DNA from: Azadirachta indica
Taxonomy: Eukaryota > Streptophyta > Magnoliopsida > Sapindales > Meliaceae
Length of the DNA: 64,000 nucleotides
Direction: 5' to 3'
NCBI GenBank assembly: GCA_022749755.1
Contig: CM040448.1
Coordinates: 14,630,481-14,694,480, forward strand
The notes under the pieces were generated by a model that searched no databases, was not told where the DNA came from, and saw only the letters and a program-made list of their open reading frames with translations. The translations under genes were made by a program, and so were the position numbers. Shown here in pieces: positions 24,488 to 36,041 of this stretch (position 1 is its first letter; every line of letters begins with the position of its first letter).

Positions 24488-26040
24488 ATGGCAGATCCAT
24501 TAACGCCACTGCTGAGCAAATCTGAGGACGTCTCTGATCCAGAAAGCCAGAATCATGATGATGATCACAAGCTCATTACATCATTGGACGAACTGATTGA
24601 ACAAAGTATCGGAAGTTTTGGGTGGGAGCAGTTTGTACAAGCCATTCTTGTGTCGCTAGCATCGCTTTTTGATGCACAGCAGTCATTTATCAGTATTTAC
24701 ACTGATGCCAAGCCAAACTGGCATTGCAGTACTGATAATTACTCAAGTACATGCAATTCAAGCTCCAATATCTGTCAACTTCCGAAATCTGCATGGGCTT
24801 GGGACGGAATTTCATCGCAGACCATAATATCAGAATGGGGACTTGAATGTTCGAGTGCATTGATCAGAGGCTTACCTGCAGCATCTCACTTCATGGGCTG
24901 CCTACTTGGGGTATTTTTGCTCTCTACGCTTGCAGATTCCTCACTTGGTCGTAAGAACTTGCTCTTTCTTTCTTGTTTAACAATGTCGATAACCACATTT
25001 TTAATAAGCTTATCTAACCACGTATGGGTTTACTCCATTCTGAGATTTATAAATGGGTTTGGTCGTTCAACTATTGGAAGTATTACCATCGTATTATTAA
25101 CGGAAAAGGTGGGTAAAAAATGGCGTAGCGTTGCGGGAGTTATGGATTTCATCTTTTTTTCGGTAGGGATGTTGTCTTTACCGGCAATAGCTTATATTAA
25201 CAAAGCTTCTTCATGGAGAAATCTCTATTTGTGGACTTGCATTCCAACACTTGTTTATTGTGCAATACTTAAACTTTTTGTCAGTGAATCTCCTAGATGG
25301 CTTTTGATGCAAGGCAGGGACGAAGAAGCAATGGCAACACTTGAAAATCTTTCGCCAATGAAGGATACGAAATTGATCATGAGATCAAACCAGTTGAAGA
25401 ATTTGTATCTAGGTAGAGATGAATCTTCAAAATTGAACATTTTCTCACCAATCCAGGATCTTTTGCAGAGGGGATGGGCTGTTAAACGAACGCTGGCGCT
25501 TATGGTTCTTGGTTTTGTTATGGCAATTGCTTATTATGGCATGACACTTGGGATTGGTGACTTAGGCTTTAACATCTATCTGGGTCTTGCGTTTGATGGT
25601 TTATTCTCACCTTCTTCTTGATTGAAAAATGCAATAGGAGAAGTTCAATGCTGATATTTTCTACTGTAACGGGGATATGTAATCTTATGATTATAGTAGT
25701 AGGCAACGAGCATAAGGGAATTAAGATTGGGCTAGGGCTAGCATCTTTTTTTGTGGCGTGTACTGCTTACAATGTTTTACTAATTTATGCTTTAGAATTG
25801 TTTCCCACATGTGTGAGGAGCTCCGGCACATCAATGGTCAGGCAAGCAGTAAATTTTGGTTCAACAATCAGTTCATTGTTGGCAGCTGCTGGTAGCGGCA
25901 ATGAATTCTTATTATATGGAGTGTCTGGAGTGCTTACAATATGTTGTGGGTTCTTGGTGATTTGTCTGCCAGAGACAAGAAATGCTGCAATATGTGACAC
26001 CATGGATGAACAAGAGCGTAAGGACAATATGGTTGTTTGA
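24488..26040 (+). pseudogene. OCT-type transporter broken by one frameshifting deletion (copy D)
   Basis: Residues 1-373 are intact, from MADPLTPLLSKSED through NWHC, SEWGLEC, DSSLGRKN and ESPRWL to the helix that reads GLAFDGLFS. The frame then shifts and stops at 25621. The rest (LIEKCNRRSSM to LPETRN and DEQERKD) continues in another frame to 26040. Alignment with pseudogene E, which keeps the ancestral bases here, shows that D lost 19 bases after GGTTT plus one TTC of a short TTC run, net 22 bp. This removes most of one TM helix (LEIPSYI-like). A product could only be the truncated 377-residue N-terminal part, unlikely to transport. There is no sign of an intron around the lesion. A sequencing error cannot be excluded but would need 22 missing bases. 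Confidence 0.85.
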
Positions 26041-29000
26041 TATATACAATAAAACATATATAATTGAATATTTATTTTGTTATAGTTTTGAGTACTCGTC
26101 ATCTATGCATGAATAGTAGCAATTAATTAATTAATTAAACTAGTGTATTTTGTATTGTTAATCATGCAAATTAATTATTCATTTGTTATTATTTCACATG
26201 CCTTTCTAATTATTCATTTGTTATTATTCTCTTCTTTATTTTGAGCTTCCAAATTGATTTCCTCAGGATCTAGAATGATTAAGTAGACTTTAATCTATAT
26301 TAAATAAACCCACAAACATCGATATCTTGGTTGTGATTGTCTTTTAATGGGAGGTTTGGCATACGGATAGGCAATTAATCACAGAAAAAAAAAGAAAGAA
26401 AAATTATGACTTGATACGATTTTCTTTCTTTAACATGACTAGCACATTATTAACAATATTTATTCTACATTTACAAGAAAAAAAATGAAGATTAAACAGA
26501 TTCATTAGTTATTATCATCTATTACAACATTGAAAACTTATTATGTGAAATCATAATGTCTTTAATGAAAGTTAATGACAAATTAATTTTTGTAAGCTAT
26601 CAAACTCATTTAAAGTCGAGTAATGCTACTCATTAATTCTAAAACTTTTACAAATTAATTTGTAGTTATTGATATATATGTAAAGTTGAGAAATGCGACT
26701 CATTAAAATTATTAATTTATAGGTTTAAGGTCAACGTTTTGTTATATGATCCTATAAATATAAGCTGCACTAAAGATAATTTAGTCACGTATTAATTTGT
26801 CATACGTCTTTTATTATAGTTTTATCTTTTTATTAATATAAAAATACGGCCTTTTATTATAATTTTATATTTTTACTAGTTATCTTTTGTTAACTTAGAT
26901 TTGAAGTTACCTAATAAATTCTTAAAGCATATGTCTTTTGATGTAAATATTCTTGTGAGGATTGATCAATTACGATATCTGTTTAGAGTTCGATATTCGA
27001 GACGAATATTGCTGCAAATGTGAAAAACTGATAGATAGTCGCTAATGGAGTTGGTTAAAGCAAATTTGAGAAAAGCCCTATACTTTCTTTTATATGTATC
27101 ATGGCATAAAATTTTAATTCTATATACATAAATCCTAATAAAATCATCTCCGTAATATTTAACAATTAATATACATATATGGTTAGTCACCACTTGATTC
27201 GATTCATATGGTTTGATTTCAAAAGATGCAGGTAGTTTTCCAAGCTATAGGTTAATTCTCTTGATTCTGGAAATTCATTTTTTCATTCTACTTGTTCAAG
27301 GGGTAATTGCTGTGTTCTCTATTTTATATGTGCTTGGTTTGTTTTATTCATTAAGTAAATTGGCCTCTTTTATTAAGATTTACCCAAAAAATAAAAAGGA
27401 AAATTTTTTAAAATAGTTCTACTTAGAATTCAATGAATGTAAATAGCCTATTAAAAAAATTTTACCAACCTAATCTAATATACATTTTTTGGACAAATTA
27501 AATTACTCCCATTAAGCACCTATACTTTTATTTACAAAATCACTTTTTACCTTTTCCATTTCTAAGATCTTATTATTTAAAAAAAAAAAAAAACTGACAA
27601 TTTCGGGTTGAGGGTACTCAAAAATTGATTTTCAGATACACTAAAAGTTGCCCGAAAATCGCCAAACCCCTCCCCCTGTATTGGCTTCTAGATCCGGGCA
27701 TTGTTAAAAAAAAATTTCTAGATTTGGGTAACATTTCAACCAAATACATCTACATTTTTAAGACCCACAAAAATCATATTCAAAACATATTCATTTCACT
27801 CTAAATTCATACTTCTTTTTTTTTTTTCAAAATAAACTAAAAACATTCATTCAATAATTTTATCACAAAATACATTCTAAATATTCTCGTTCATATTAGA
27901 ACATCACAAATTATATTTTTCTTTATTTTATGCTCAAAAAATGGAAAAACTAATAAATACGACCATCCACCTATAATTGATAAAAATGAAAATTCTAAAC
28001 AGTGATTTTCCTTTTTTTTTTTTTTTGGTAAACAAAGTGAAGGTCACTAGTGAGGAGAATGTTGCTCAAAAAGTGTATTTGGGTGAAGTTAGTAAAATTT
28101 TTTTATGAGTATTTACGTCAACTGAATTCTAATTAAGGTTATTTTGAAAAATTTTCAACATAAAAATATATACATTTAATGAGGAGTTGACAAAGTAAAT
28201 TAATTGATATTTAACCATTGACAGTTAGTAGTTGACAAAATCAATTGTAAATAGATATGCATTAATTAATCAATCTTATATTTTTAATAAAAAATTAGAT
28301 TTTGTTTCATAAATTAATAAGATGTTTTAATAGTTGACAAAGCAAATTATTTATATATTTTATATATATTTATATATATTTTGAGGCAAAGAGAATCGTG
28401 AATCCGTTAAATTAAATCATCCTCCCGATTAGAGTTGGCTATATATATATATATATATATATTCCAATGATAAAATGACAAACCTTTTGTAAAAGTCAAT
28501 CTTAATTTTATGCATGCATGATGCATATATATAAATATAATATATATATATATATATATGCACATTTCTGAGACCTTTAATTGAACAAACAAAACAAAAT
28601 TAATTAAGATACATTTACTACATATATATAAACCAATATAAGCATATATATGTATGTATATATAGAGAGAGAGAGATGTAAAAATTTATATTACAAAGAA
28701 TATTAATTGAAACTCAGTAATAGACAAATTAATTCCATGTATTTAGAAAATAGAAGGGCACAATTGAATATACGATTTATTATTCTTTCTTCATTAATTG
28801 CATGTTATCGCTCCTTGTATAGGTGTATGCATGCAAAAAGCTCAATATGACCCTCAATCAAGGAGTACATGTGCCATATTATTGAAATTAGTGAAACACT
28901 GTAAATTTATTAATTACTTTTATTTAACCCGGCCAGCAGAAAATCAATTCTTGATATATCACATATGAGCATAAATCCAGGGGAAAATTAACTGAATCAC

Positions 29001-29324
29001 TAATGGCAATATAATTAAGAATGCATTTGACTTGAGCATGAGTATATATTTTGTTATTATTGTTATTACTTATTACTGTATATATTTTTAGTAAAATCGA
29101 TTGGTACGCGCATTAATTAATTAGTTAATTAATTATTTCAGGACATGCATATATATTTTCCTTGCTTTTATATATCTTTCAAGGCATGCACCTTAGGGTT
29201 TCTATAAAAACCTAAGGAATATATTAAGTTATAAACTCATGCACCCTCGGCTAGCAAAGATACCAGGTAAATTAAAGATTGAAGAAAGAATTGTGTCGAT
29301 GCATGCGTTTGGCTAATTAATCAA
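26041..29324. other. Intergenic region between OCT copies D and E
   Basis: A 3.3-kb AT-rich gap. Short frames on both strands (26966-27193, 27213-27416, 28407-28592) look like chance. No gene or clear element is recognised. Confidence 0.55.
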
Positions 29325-30634
29325 ATGGCAAATCCACTAGTGGCACGTACTGCTGAGCAAATCTGATAACGCCCCTGAAAAAGAAAGCCAGAATTATGTT
29401 TATTGTGCAATTAATACTTGTATTTTTTGTTAACGAACCTGCTAGATGGCTCTTCTCAATTAATGCGGGGCAGAGACGAAGAAAGCAATGGCAACTATCG
29501 AAAAACTTTCCCGGTATGAAGCATATATACGAATTAAATTGAGCTTAAATCGGCGTAGTCTCTACCTATTCACAAATGAATCTTCAACATTGAATTTTTT
29601 TCTCACCAATCCAGTATCTACTTAAGAGGGGGATGGGCTGTTAAACGAACCTCGGCGCTTATGGTTCTCAGTTTTATTAGGGATGGCAAATGGAGCGGGG
29701 CGGGGTAGGGAGGCATGTCCTATTCCCCACCTGTTTTCTATTTTAATCCCTATTTTTTGTCCAATTGTCTACTAAATTTAATGGGATGGGGATGAAGAAT
29801 CCCCACGTGGGGAATGAGTTCCCCATTCTCGTATCAATTCTCTATTTTATATTATTTTTATAAATTAATTTTAATAATATAAAAAATTAATTAATTTAAA
29901 TAAAAATATTATTATTAATATATTATTAGAAACACAGTATAGGGTCTTTTTAATTTTTTATTTGTATATTTTATTTTTTATAACATTAATTTATGACCCC
30001 ATAATTTTTTTTTTATTACTAATTACATTTAATTATAATATATAATTTTATAAATTATAATATAAAATTATATTTACATTTATAAAATTTAATTTATAAA
30101 TTGTAATATATTTATATTATATTTTATTGTGGAACAGGGTGGGGAGAGGTAAACTAATTCCTGTCCTATTAATTTTTAAACTAATTTCTCCGCCCTATTT
30201 CCCGAAATTTATCTAAATTTTCCTCCATTGGAGGTGGATTCCCATGGGTTTGGGGCTCTGGGAAATTTTGCCATCCCTAGGTTTTATATATATATATAGA
30301 AATTGTTTATTATGGTATGACGACAATTGGGATTGGTGACTTAGGCTTAATTTGACATCTATCATGATCTTGCATTTAATGGTTTGTTAGAGATCCCTTC
30401 ATATATTCTCACCTTCTTCTTCTTGATTGAAAAATGCAATAATATATAGAAGAAGTTCACTGCTGATATATATATAATCAGTACTTTAACTGGGATATGT
30501 AATTTCATGATTCCGGCCCATATATAGTGGGTAACGAGCATAAAGAAATCCAGATTGTGCATCCTTTTTCATTGCATGTACTGCTTACAATATACTACTA
30601 ATTTGTACTTTAAAATTATGTCTTCCATATAAAG
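29325..30634 (+). pseudogene. OCT-type transporter pseudogene, left part (copy E)
   Basis: Closest to copy D. It starts with ATGGCAAATCCACTAGTG (D: ATGGCAGATCCATTAACG) and goes out of frame within about ten codons. A large deletion then joins the GAAAGCCAGAAT codons near the N-terminus straight to the 'GTTTATTGTGCAAT' codons of D, removing about the first half of the protein (29389-29400). Later pieces recognisable are the ESPRWL region, degraded to NEPARWLF-like (about 29435-29455), the GWAVKRT codons (about 29630), GLTIGDLG-like (about 30325), and LEIPSYILTFFFLIEKCN (about 30383-30440). An hAT-type MITE (29678-30279) sits in the coding sequence. Homology ends at about 30634, where a larger foreign segment starts. 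Confidence 0.9.
29678..30279. mobile_element. Non-autonomous hAT-type MITE inserted in OCT pseudogene E
   Basis: A 602-bp element with perfect 13-bp terminal inverted repeats, TAGGGATGGCAAA at the left and its reverse complement at the right. It is flanked by 8-bp direct repeats AGTTTTAT (29670-29677) and GGTTTTAT (30280-30287), which differ at one base. Copy D has GGTTTTGT uninterrupted at the same codons, so this is the target site. Ac-like TIRs that start YAGGGATG together with 8-bp duplications define the hAT superfamily. The ends are G/C-rich (GGGGCGGGGTAGGG), the inside very AT-rich, and there is no transposase frame. Confidence 0.93.
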
Positions 30635-31489
30635 TAGGAGTATTCAAAATCTAACCCGATCCTCTCAATTTGTTTAATTTAATCCGATCCAATATGTTTT
30701 TATTAGATTTGGCCAATTAATAGATTAGGTTGGATTTAAAAATTTGAAATCCACTTACAATGGATTGGATCGTAGAATTACATTTTTAATTCATAAAAAT
30801 ATGATCCAATTCACTAAAAATAATATAAGAAATATTTTAAATAAAATAAAAATAAATATATAAAAGAAATCCAATCATTTTAATTATTAGTGTTAAAAAT
30901 AAAATAAAGAAAAAAGAAATAAAAATATTAAAAAAGAAAAAAAGTGTTATAATTTTGTAAGGCAAACACAATGATTATTAAAATTATAAAATAAAATAAA
31001 ATAAAAAATAGTTTACCCTAAATTGGTAAGTCTTAATCTTTCCTTCAGTTCAGTCATCTCTAGTCTCTGCAAGTTCACCTATAAAATCCATTACTATTTA
31101 TAAAATAATTTATTCAAGCCCTTCATTTCACATTTAATTTGTTTTCATCCCCTAAATTTCTTAATTCTTATTGAAACCTAAAAATTTCATTTCAATTTCG
31201 ATTTTCTTTTATTCTTACTAAATTCTTGTTCAGTTACTTTCAACTCACGTACAGAGGTAATTTCATTAATATTTTACAAATAAATTAAAAAATATTAGTC
31301 TCAAATTTCTATATATAATTATGTTAAATGATATTTTCTTTTATAAATTATATATATATATATATTTTATATTATTCAATTTATACAATTATATTTGTGC
31401 TTATTATTTTGTTAATATTCAATTTGTACAACATATTTTGTTATTATATTATTGGTTAACCAATTTCTTTTTGGTTTCATGCTGTACAT

Positions 31490-31880
31490 GACTTCTAAAT
31501 TTGACAAAGAAAAAAATCCAATTTCTCCAAGTGAGCTTGAAGGTATGTCTAATGTTGTGGATAATACTAAAATGTTTGTTTGTTTGTTTGTTTGTTCAGG
31601 CCTATCTCGAAGGACGGAAGAATGTGAATCTCCATGAAATTGGTCCTTCTTGGCTTAAATTTGAGCAATTACCAAGTCACCAAAAAAGTAGATAGCTATC
31701 TTGTATCTTATATCATATATAATAACAAAAAAATATAATTATATATATTTCTCCGACGTCAGACGTTACAACTGATAAATTGATTTCTTACTTTTTTGTT
31801 TCTGCAGTAAAATTCAAGGGACTTGCACCATCTTGTGAGCTTGAGAAGTAGCATCTCCACCAATTTTTACATGGATTTTT
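31490..31880 (+). other. Unrecognised exon-like fragments
   Basis: Several short open stretches have a coding look: MTSKFDKEKNPISPSELEG (about 31490), LEGRKNVNLHEIGPSWLKF (about 31608-31664), and VKFKGLAPSCELEK after a TTTCTGCAG acceptor-like site (about 31808-31849). They lie in order on the plus strand and would be interrupted by stops if joined without introns. I do not recognise the family. They may be the remains of a second captured gene or of the element's own gene. Confidence 0.35.
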
Positions 31881-33761
31881 GGGCAAGCCTTTTGAGTTGC
31901 CGCATTATTTTATTTTAATTTTAATTTTTTTTTTTTAAATTGAAATGTATCATGAATGTTGCTGCTACTAGAATATTGGATGAGTTGCATTTTGAGAGAT
32001 CCAGCTAGAAGGTTCGATAGCTCATTGTTTTATTTTTGATCTCTTTCCAATTCTTTGTTGTTGGTTGTTTTGTTTCCTAAGCATGTGGATTTGAGTCAGA
32101 CCCAAACATATGATAATCTGCTTTGTTAAGGTAACCCAATCTCATCCTACTGCTGCCAAGTCAAAATAATTTGAAGGCTTCCTCCGAAAACAGCAAGCAA
32201 TTTGATATTAGTACATACAATTTTCAAACCAGTCAAATAACATTATACATGTAAAACTCTTTCTTTTTACTTGTCCAATAAAATACATTAAAATAATAAA
32301 AAATATTTTATTCATTTTAAAAAAAACTTTTATTATTTTAATTAATTTTTTAAAAATACGTTTAATTAAATATTTTAATTTAGAATTTGAAACTAAAAGA
32401 ATGTTTATGATTAGTAAAAATTAAAAGGAACCTGATGTTTTAATGAATTCTACGTAGGGCGGAAGTAATGTTTGCTTTAAATTAAGATACGTAAGATTGA
32501 TTAATTTTAATTTTAATCAAACTTAAAAATAGTAAATAAAAAAATGGGGTTATAAAAGGTATTCAAAGGGTAGCAATATATCACTCAGGATTATATTTAC
32601 ATAAACCCTATTTTCATTTTTATACCGTAATTGGGGAAGGGGAAATTCTAATCCGATTAGATTAGATTAAGTTCTCTTCTCAATGACAATCTCTTCAGTA
32701 CTGAAAACGACGAATCCATTGTTGCTGCTGTCAAATCGGAGGAGATAGAATTTTGATCGCAATAATAATGTTTTCAGTTGCAGGAAATCCTTTAATTTTC
32801 CACCGATATCCCGATCCCTTAGCGTTAAAGCTACGAGCTTTATGAACTCAAAATTCAAATTGGATTTCAATTTCGACTAGCAAAAACGATACTTCAATTC
32901 CTCCTGATATCGTAGAACCCCAACCGAGTTCAAAAGACAATAATTCTGCGGTTCTGAATATCCTGAAATTGCTGAGAATTCCTGCGGTAGTGGGTACGCT
33001 ATCTTTGGTGTTGACGATGACTATGTACGGTCATCAATCAGCATTGGCTTCTTCCGTAGGTGCTATGGGTGGACGTTTCTTTCAACCAATATTGTTGATG
33101 GAATCGTTCAAGGAGAACGCAATTAATTTTTTCACTTTGCTTTGTGTTATTCGGTTTTCTTGTGCACATCCCAATCAAGTTGAATCTCTCTTACTCTTTG
33201 CTGGAATGACTGCGCTACATATTGGAGAATACATAATAGACTTGCTGATGCGAATAAAAATTGTGAAGCTTCAGGTCGGTCGGTCTTAACAGTGTAAAAT
33301 CATATTTTTCTTTATTATATGTATCTCTTAATTAATTGTTGAGAATATATATATATATATAATTATTCAGTACTGAATCTTTATAATTCATTTTGCTTTT
33401 TCTTCTCTTTTAGGTGGGTTTGCATCTTGACGGACAAGATCTTCAGAGGGATCTTAATTTTACTGCAAAAAATATTGATGGATCTAACCCAGGTTATTGG
33501 AGCTGTATACTGAATGGGAAATTAAACATCCTAATTCGTTCTTAAATTATTGCATTAATTAACTTGCTAATTAATTAATTATATGATTATTAGAAACTTT
33601 CAAACATTAATGTTTTTGCAGCATTAATAATTACCATTAGCACATGGAAAAAGTGTTCTTAAATTATTTTTTAGAGATGGATAATATTTATAGATAACGT
33701 CGTCTTTGTGAGAGATTCTTATCGATTTAGGATGATTATGATGCAATTAAGAAGCCCGATT

Positions 33762-34046
33762 CTACATTGGGACTGACTTATGTTCATAAAGAAACTCACT
33801 ATGTGACTTTAACTTCCCTGCATCATTGAATTCTATGCACCTTCCTTCTGTGAAAGTGAAAGATAACATCCAATCTATGAATTCATCACCCAACACTAGT
33901 CGGAAGTCATTGATAGGTATAATGTTCAAGTCTACCTTCCTTTGCCACAAACCAATTTTGATAGGCATGTTACAAGCTACTCTGTGGATTGTTTGAGGAG
34001 GTTGGTCGACAACCTTCGACAGATTTCTTTGGTGATTAGGGTTCAT
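33762..34046 (-). mobile_element. Ty3/gypsy retrotransposon protease fragment
   Basis: A 94-residue open stretch resembling the C-terminal part of a plant Ty3/gypsy retropepsin and the start of the following linker: NMPIKIGLWQRKVDLNIIPI then NDFRLVLGDEFID, the usual KVDL..(V/I)P(M/I)(D/N)DF..VLG(M/D)EF pattern. The catalytic D(T/S)G part and reverse transcriptase are absent, so it is a fragment. It lies antisense inside the second intron of the FLAP1-like copy. Confidence 0.75.
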
Positions 34047-35296
34047 GCATGCATAACTATAAGTTGAAAGGGATTAAATTTACAAATTAAAGCCATTAAA
34101 TTATGTCCTTTCAATAAATCATTAATTTTAATTTGTTGTGTGTATAAAGAGATTAGGACAGATTTATTCCCTATTAATTAGTATGTATTATGTTTATCAA
34201 TCACTTATTATATAATCAAAATTACTATATACCTGCTAGGCTATTTTTTTTTCCGTCACACGAACTCTTTCTTTTTTTCCTTATTTTTGGTTGTAGATAC
34301 AGCAGAGTCGTTATTACGCCATGAGAAACATTGGATCTCTGGTTATTTGTTCGTAAGTTAAATCCTCTGATCATTTGGCTAGCTATAGCTGATTAATTTA
34401 CGTTTGTTTTTTCTGAAGAAAATTAAACAAACCAAAAACTTTACAGAAACCTTTCAATGAGATTTACAAATTAAGAATGGCCGATGACTCTTTTACAAAG
34501 CTAATAATTAAAACAGCCCATACAGCTTTTACCGAAAACCTTCTCCCAATTTAGATAGATATAATTAATTGAAGAAGAAGAGGCATCTTGGAGCTTTTTA
34601 GCCTCCATGCACTGAAACCCCAAGGAAGAAAAAAGACGACGAAATTAATTTATTCTCTGCAACCCTAGCTTCAATGTTTGTTCTCTTTTTTTTTTTTTTT
34701 TTCTTCCCAAAAAACATGATTAAACTATTTCTTTCCCACCAAATTAATTAGAGCTACCTAGCTGAGCCTGAAACAGTATCTTAAACATTTTCTAGAGATT
34801 TTACCTTGAATCCTCTCCCGAAAGCAAGATTTATTAATATTTTGCATAAGTAGTTAATGAGTCGCAAGAGCTGGGATATTAATTAATTAATTAATTAATT
34901 CTGGTAAAATTTAAGTAATTCTATGAATAATTTATATATTCCACAATTAATATTAAAGCCATTAATGACTAAATAACAATGAAGGAGGAGGTGATTCGTA
35001 GTTTCTTACTTGGAAGGAAAAGCTGGGGCGTCTAAAAAATAATACTGCTATCTGATTCTTAATTATGTTTGTTTAAGTATATATGTAATTTTTTGAAAGG
35101 TCATATCATAGTTGTATAATATAACAAATAACTGTTCGATCTCAATTACTACATTCTCTTTCTCAGTAACATGTTTTCAAGTCTTTTTTTATTCAAAATA
35201 TTGTTATCTTGACTTGAGGCTTCCTTCCTTTTGTTTAATTTCTTAATCTACTTCTGCGCTAGCTTATCATTATAAGTTTTTCTTCTGGTTACTATC

Positions 35297-35308
<12 letters not shown>

Positions 35309-35340
<32 letters not shown>
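35309..35340. repeat. (GT)n microsatellite
   Basis: GT run of about 16 units in the intron directly before exon 4 of the FLAP1-like copy. Confidence 0.95.
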
Positions 35341-35341
<1 letters not shown>

Positions 35342-36041
35342 TTCACATGCGTCATTCTTGTAGTCGAATTTGAAAGATAAGAGAAAAGATGCCGACAAAA
35401 TCTTCAAGAAACTCTCAACGAAAGAATGGACAAAATCTGATGTAAAAACACTTGTTAACCTCGATGATACGGAAATCCAAATCCTCGATAGCCAAGAAGC
35501 CAGTCAATTCCAAAATACAAATACGTCTACGTATATGGTGGTAAGTAAGGGTAATTAAATCCTTTGCTTAGTTATTATTAACATTATACTTTATTAGTAA
35601 ATGCACTGCTTGACTCTTGATGGCAAGGCAAATATCTGTGTTAATTAATCAATTAGATTTTTAAAATTTAATTTACAGGTGACGATTGTCGTGGCTGCTA
35701 CTGGAATGCTGCAGATACCTACTGTGCCCAAAATCACCAATCGTGGAACTTTAAACAAGGCCTTAAAGGCGCTTAAGCTCATCAGCAAAAAGAGCATACT
35801 ACTGGTAAATTAATTATATCTAATTATTATATATATACAATCTCTATCTAATTTGATCATGATTTTGAATATAATTTTATATATGGATTTTATTCTAAAC
35901 TTAATTTTGTGTGTTTGTTTGTAGGGTGTAAATGTATTCTGGACTCCTCAAAAAGAAAATGACATAATGTCAAGTGAAGAACTTGAAAGTAATTATTTAC
36001 TATTGAAGCCCCTTCCAATGCATCCAACTGAATCTAATTAA

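Larger units (their letters stand above)
32683..36041 (+). pseudogene. FLAP1/DUF1517-like gene copy, exon 1 broken, exons 2-6 intact
   Basis: Homologous to the plastid DUF1517 proteins of the FLUCTUATING-LIGHT-ACCLIMATION PROTEIN 1 type. Exon 1 is about 32683-33274, followed by 33414-33492, 34297-34352, 35364-35540, 35679-35804 and 35925-36041. All junctions have GT and AG, and exons 2-6 keep one open frame. Readable pieces are QSALASSVGAMGG (end of a plastid/thylakoid targeting region), VKLQVGLHL, DLQRDLNF, ESLLRHEKHWISGY, VTIVVAATG, GVNVFWTPQKENDI and LLLKPLP at the C-terminus. Exon 1 is damaged: starting at 32683, a Ser-rich transit-peptide-like stretch meets a TAG at codon 22, another TAG follows near 32878, and a frameshift separates it from the open frame covering 32846-33274. 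The Ser/Tyr-rich region and second hydrophobic segment expected after GAMGG are degraded. In the intact family the protein acts in the chloroplast envelope/thylakoid during acclimation to changing light. Retained introns rule out retroposition. Confidence 0.82.
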
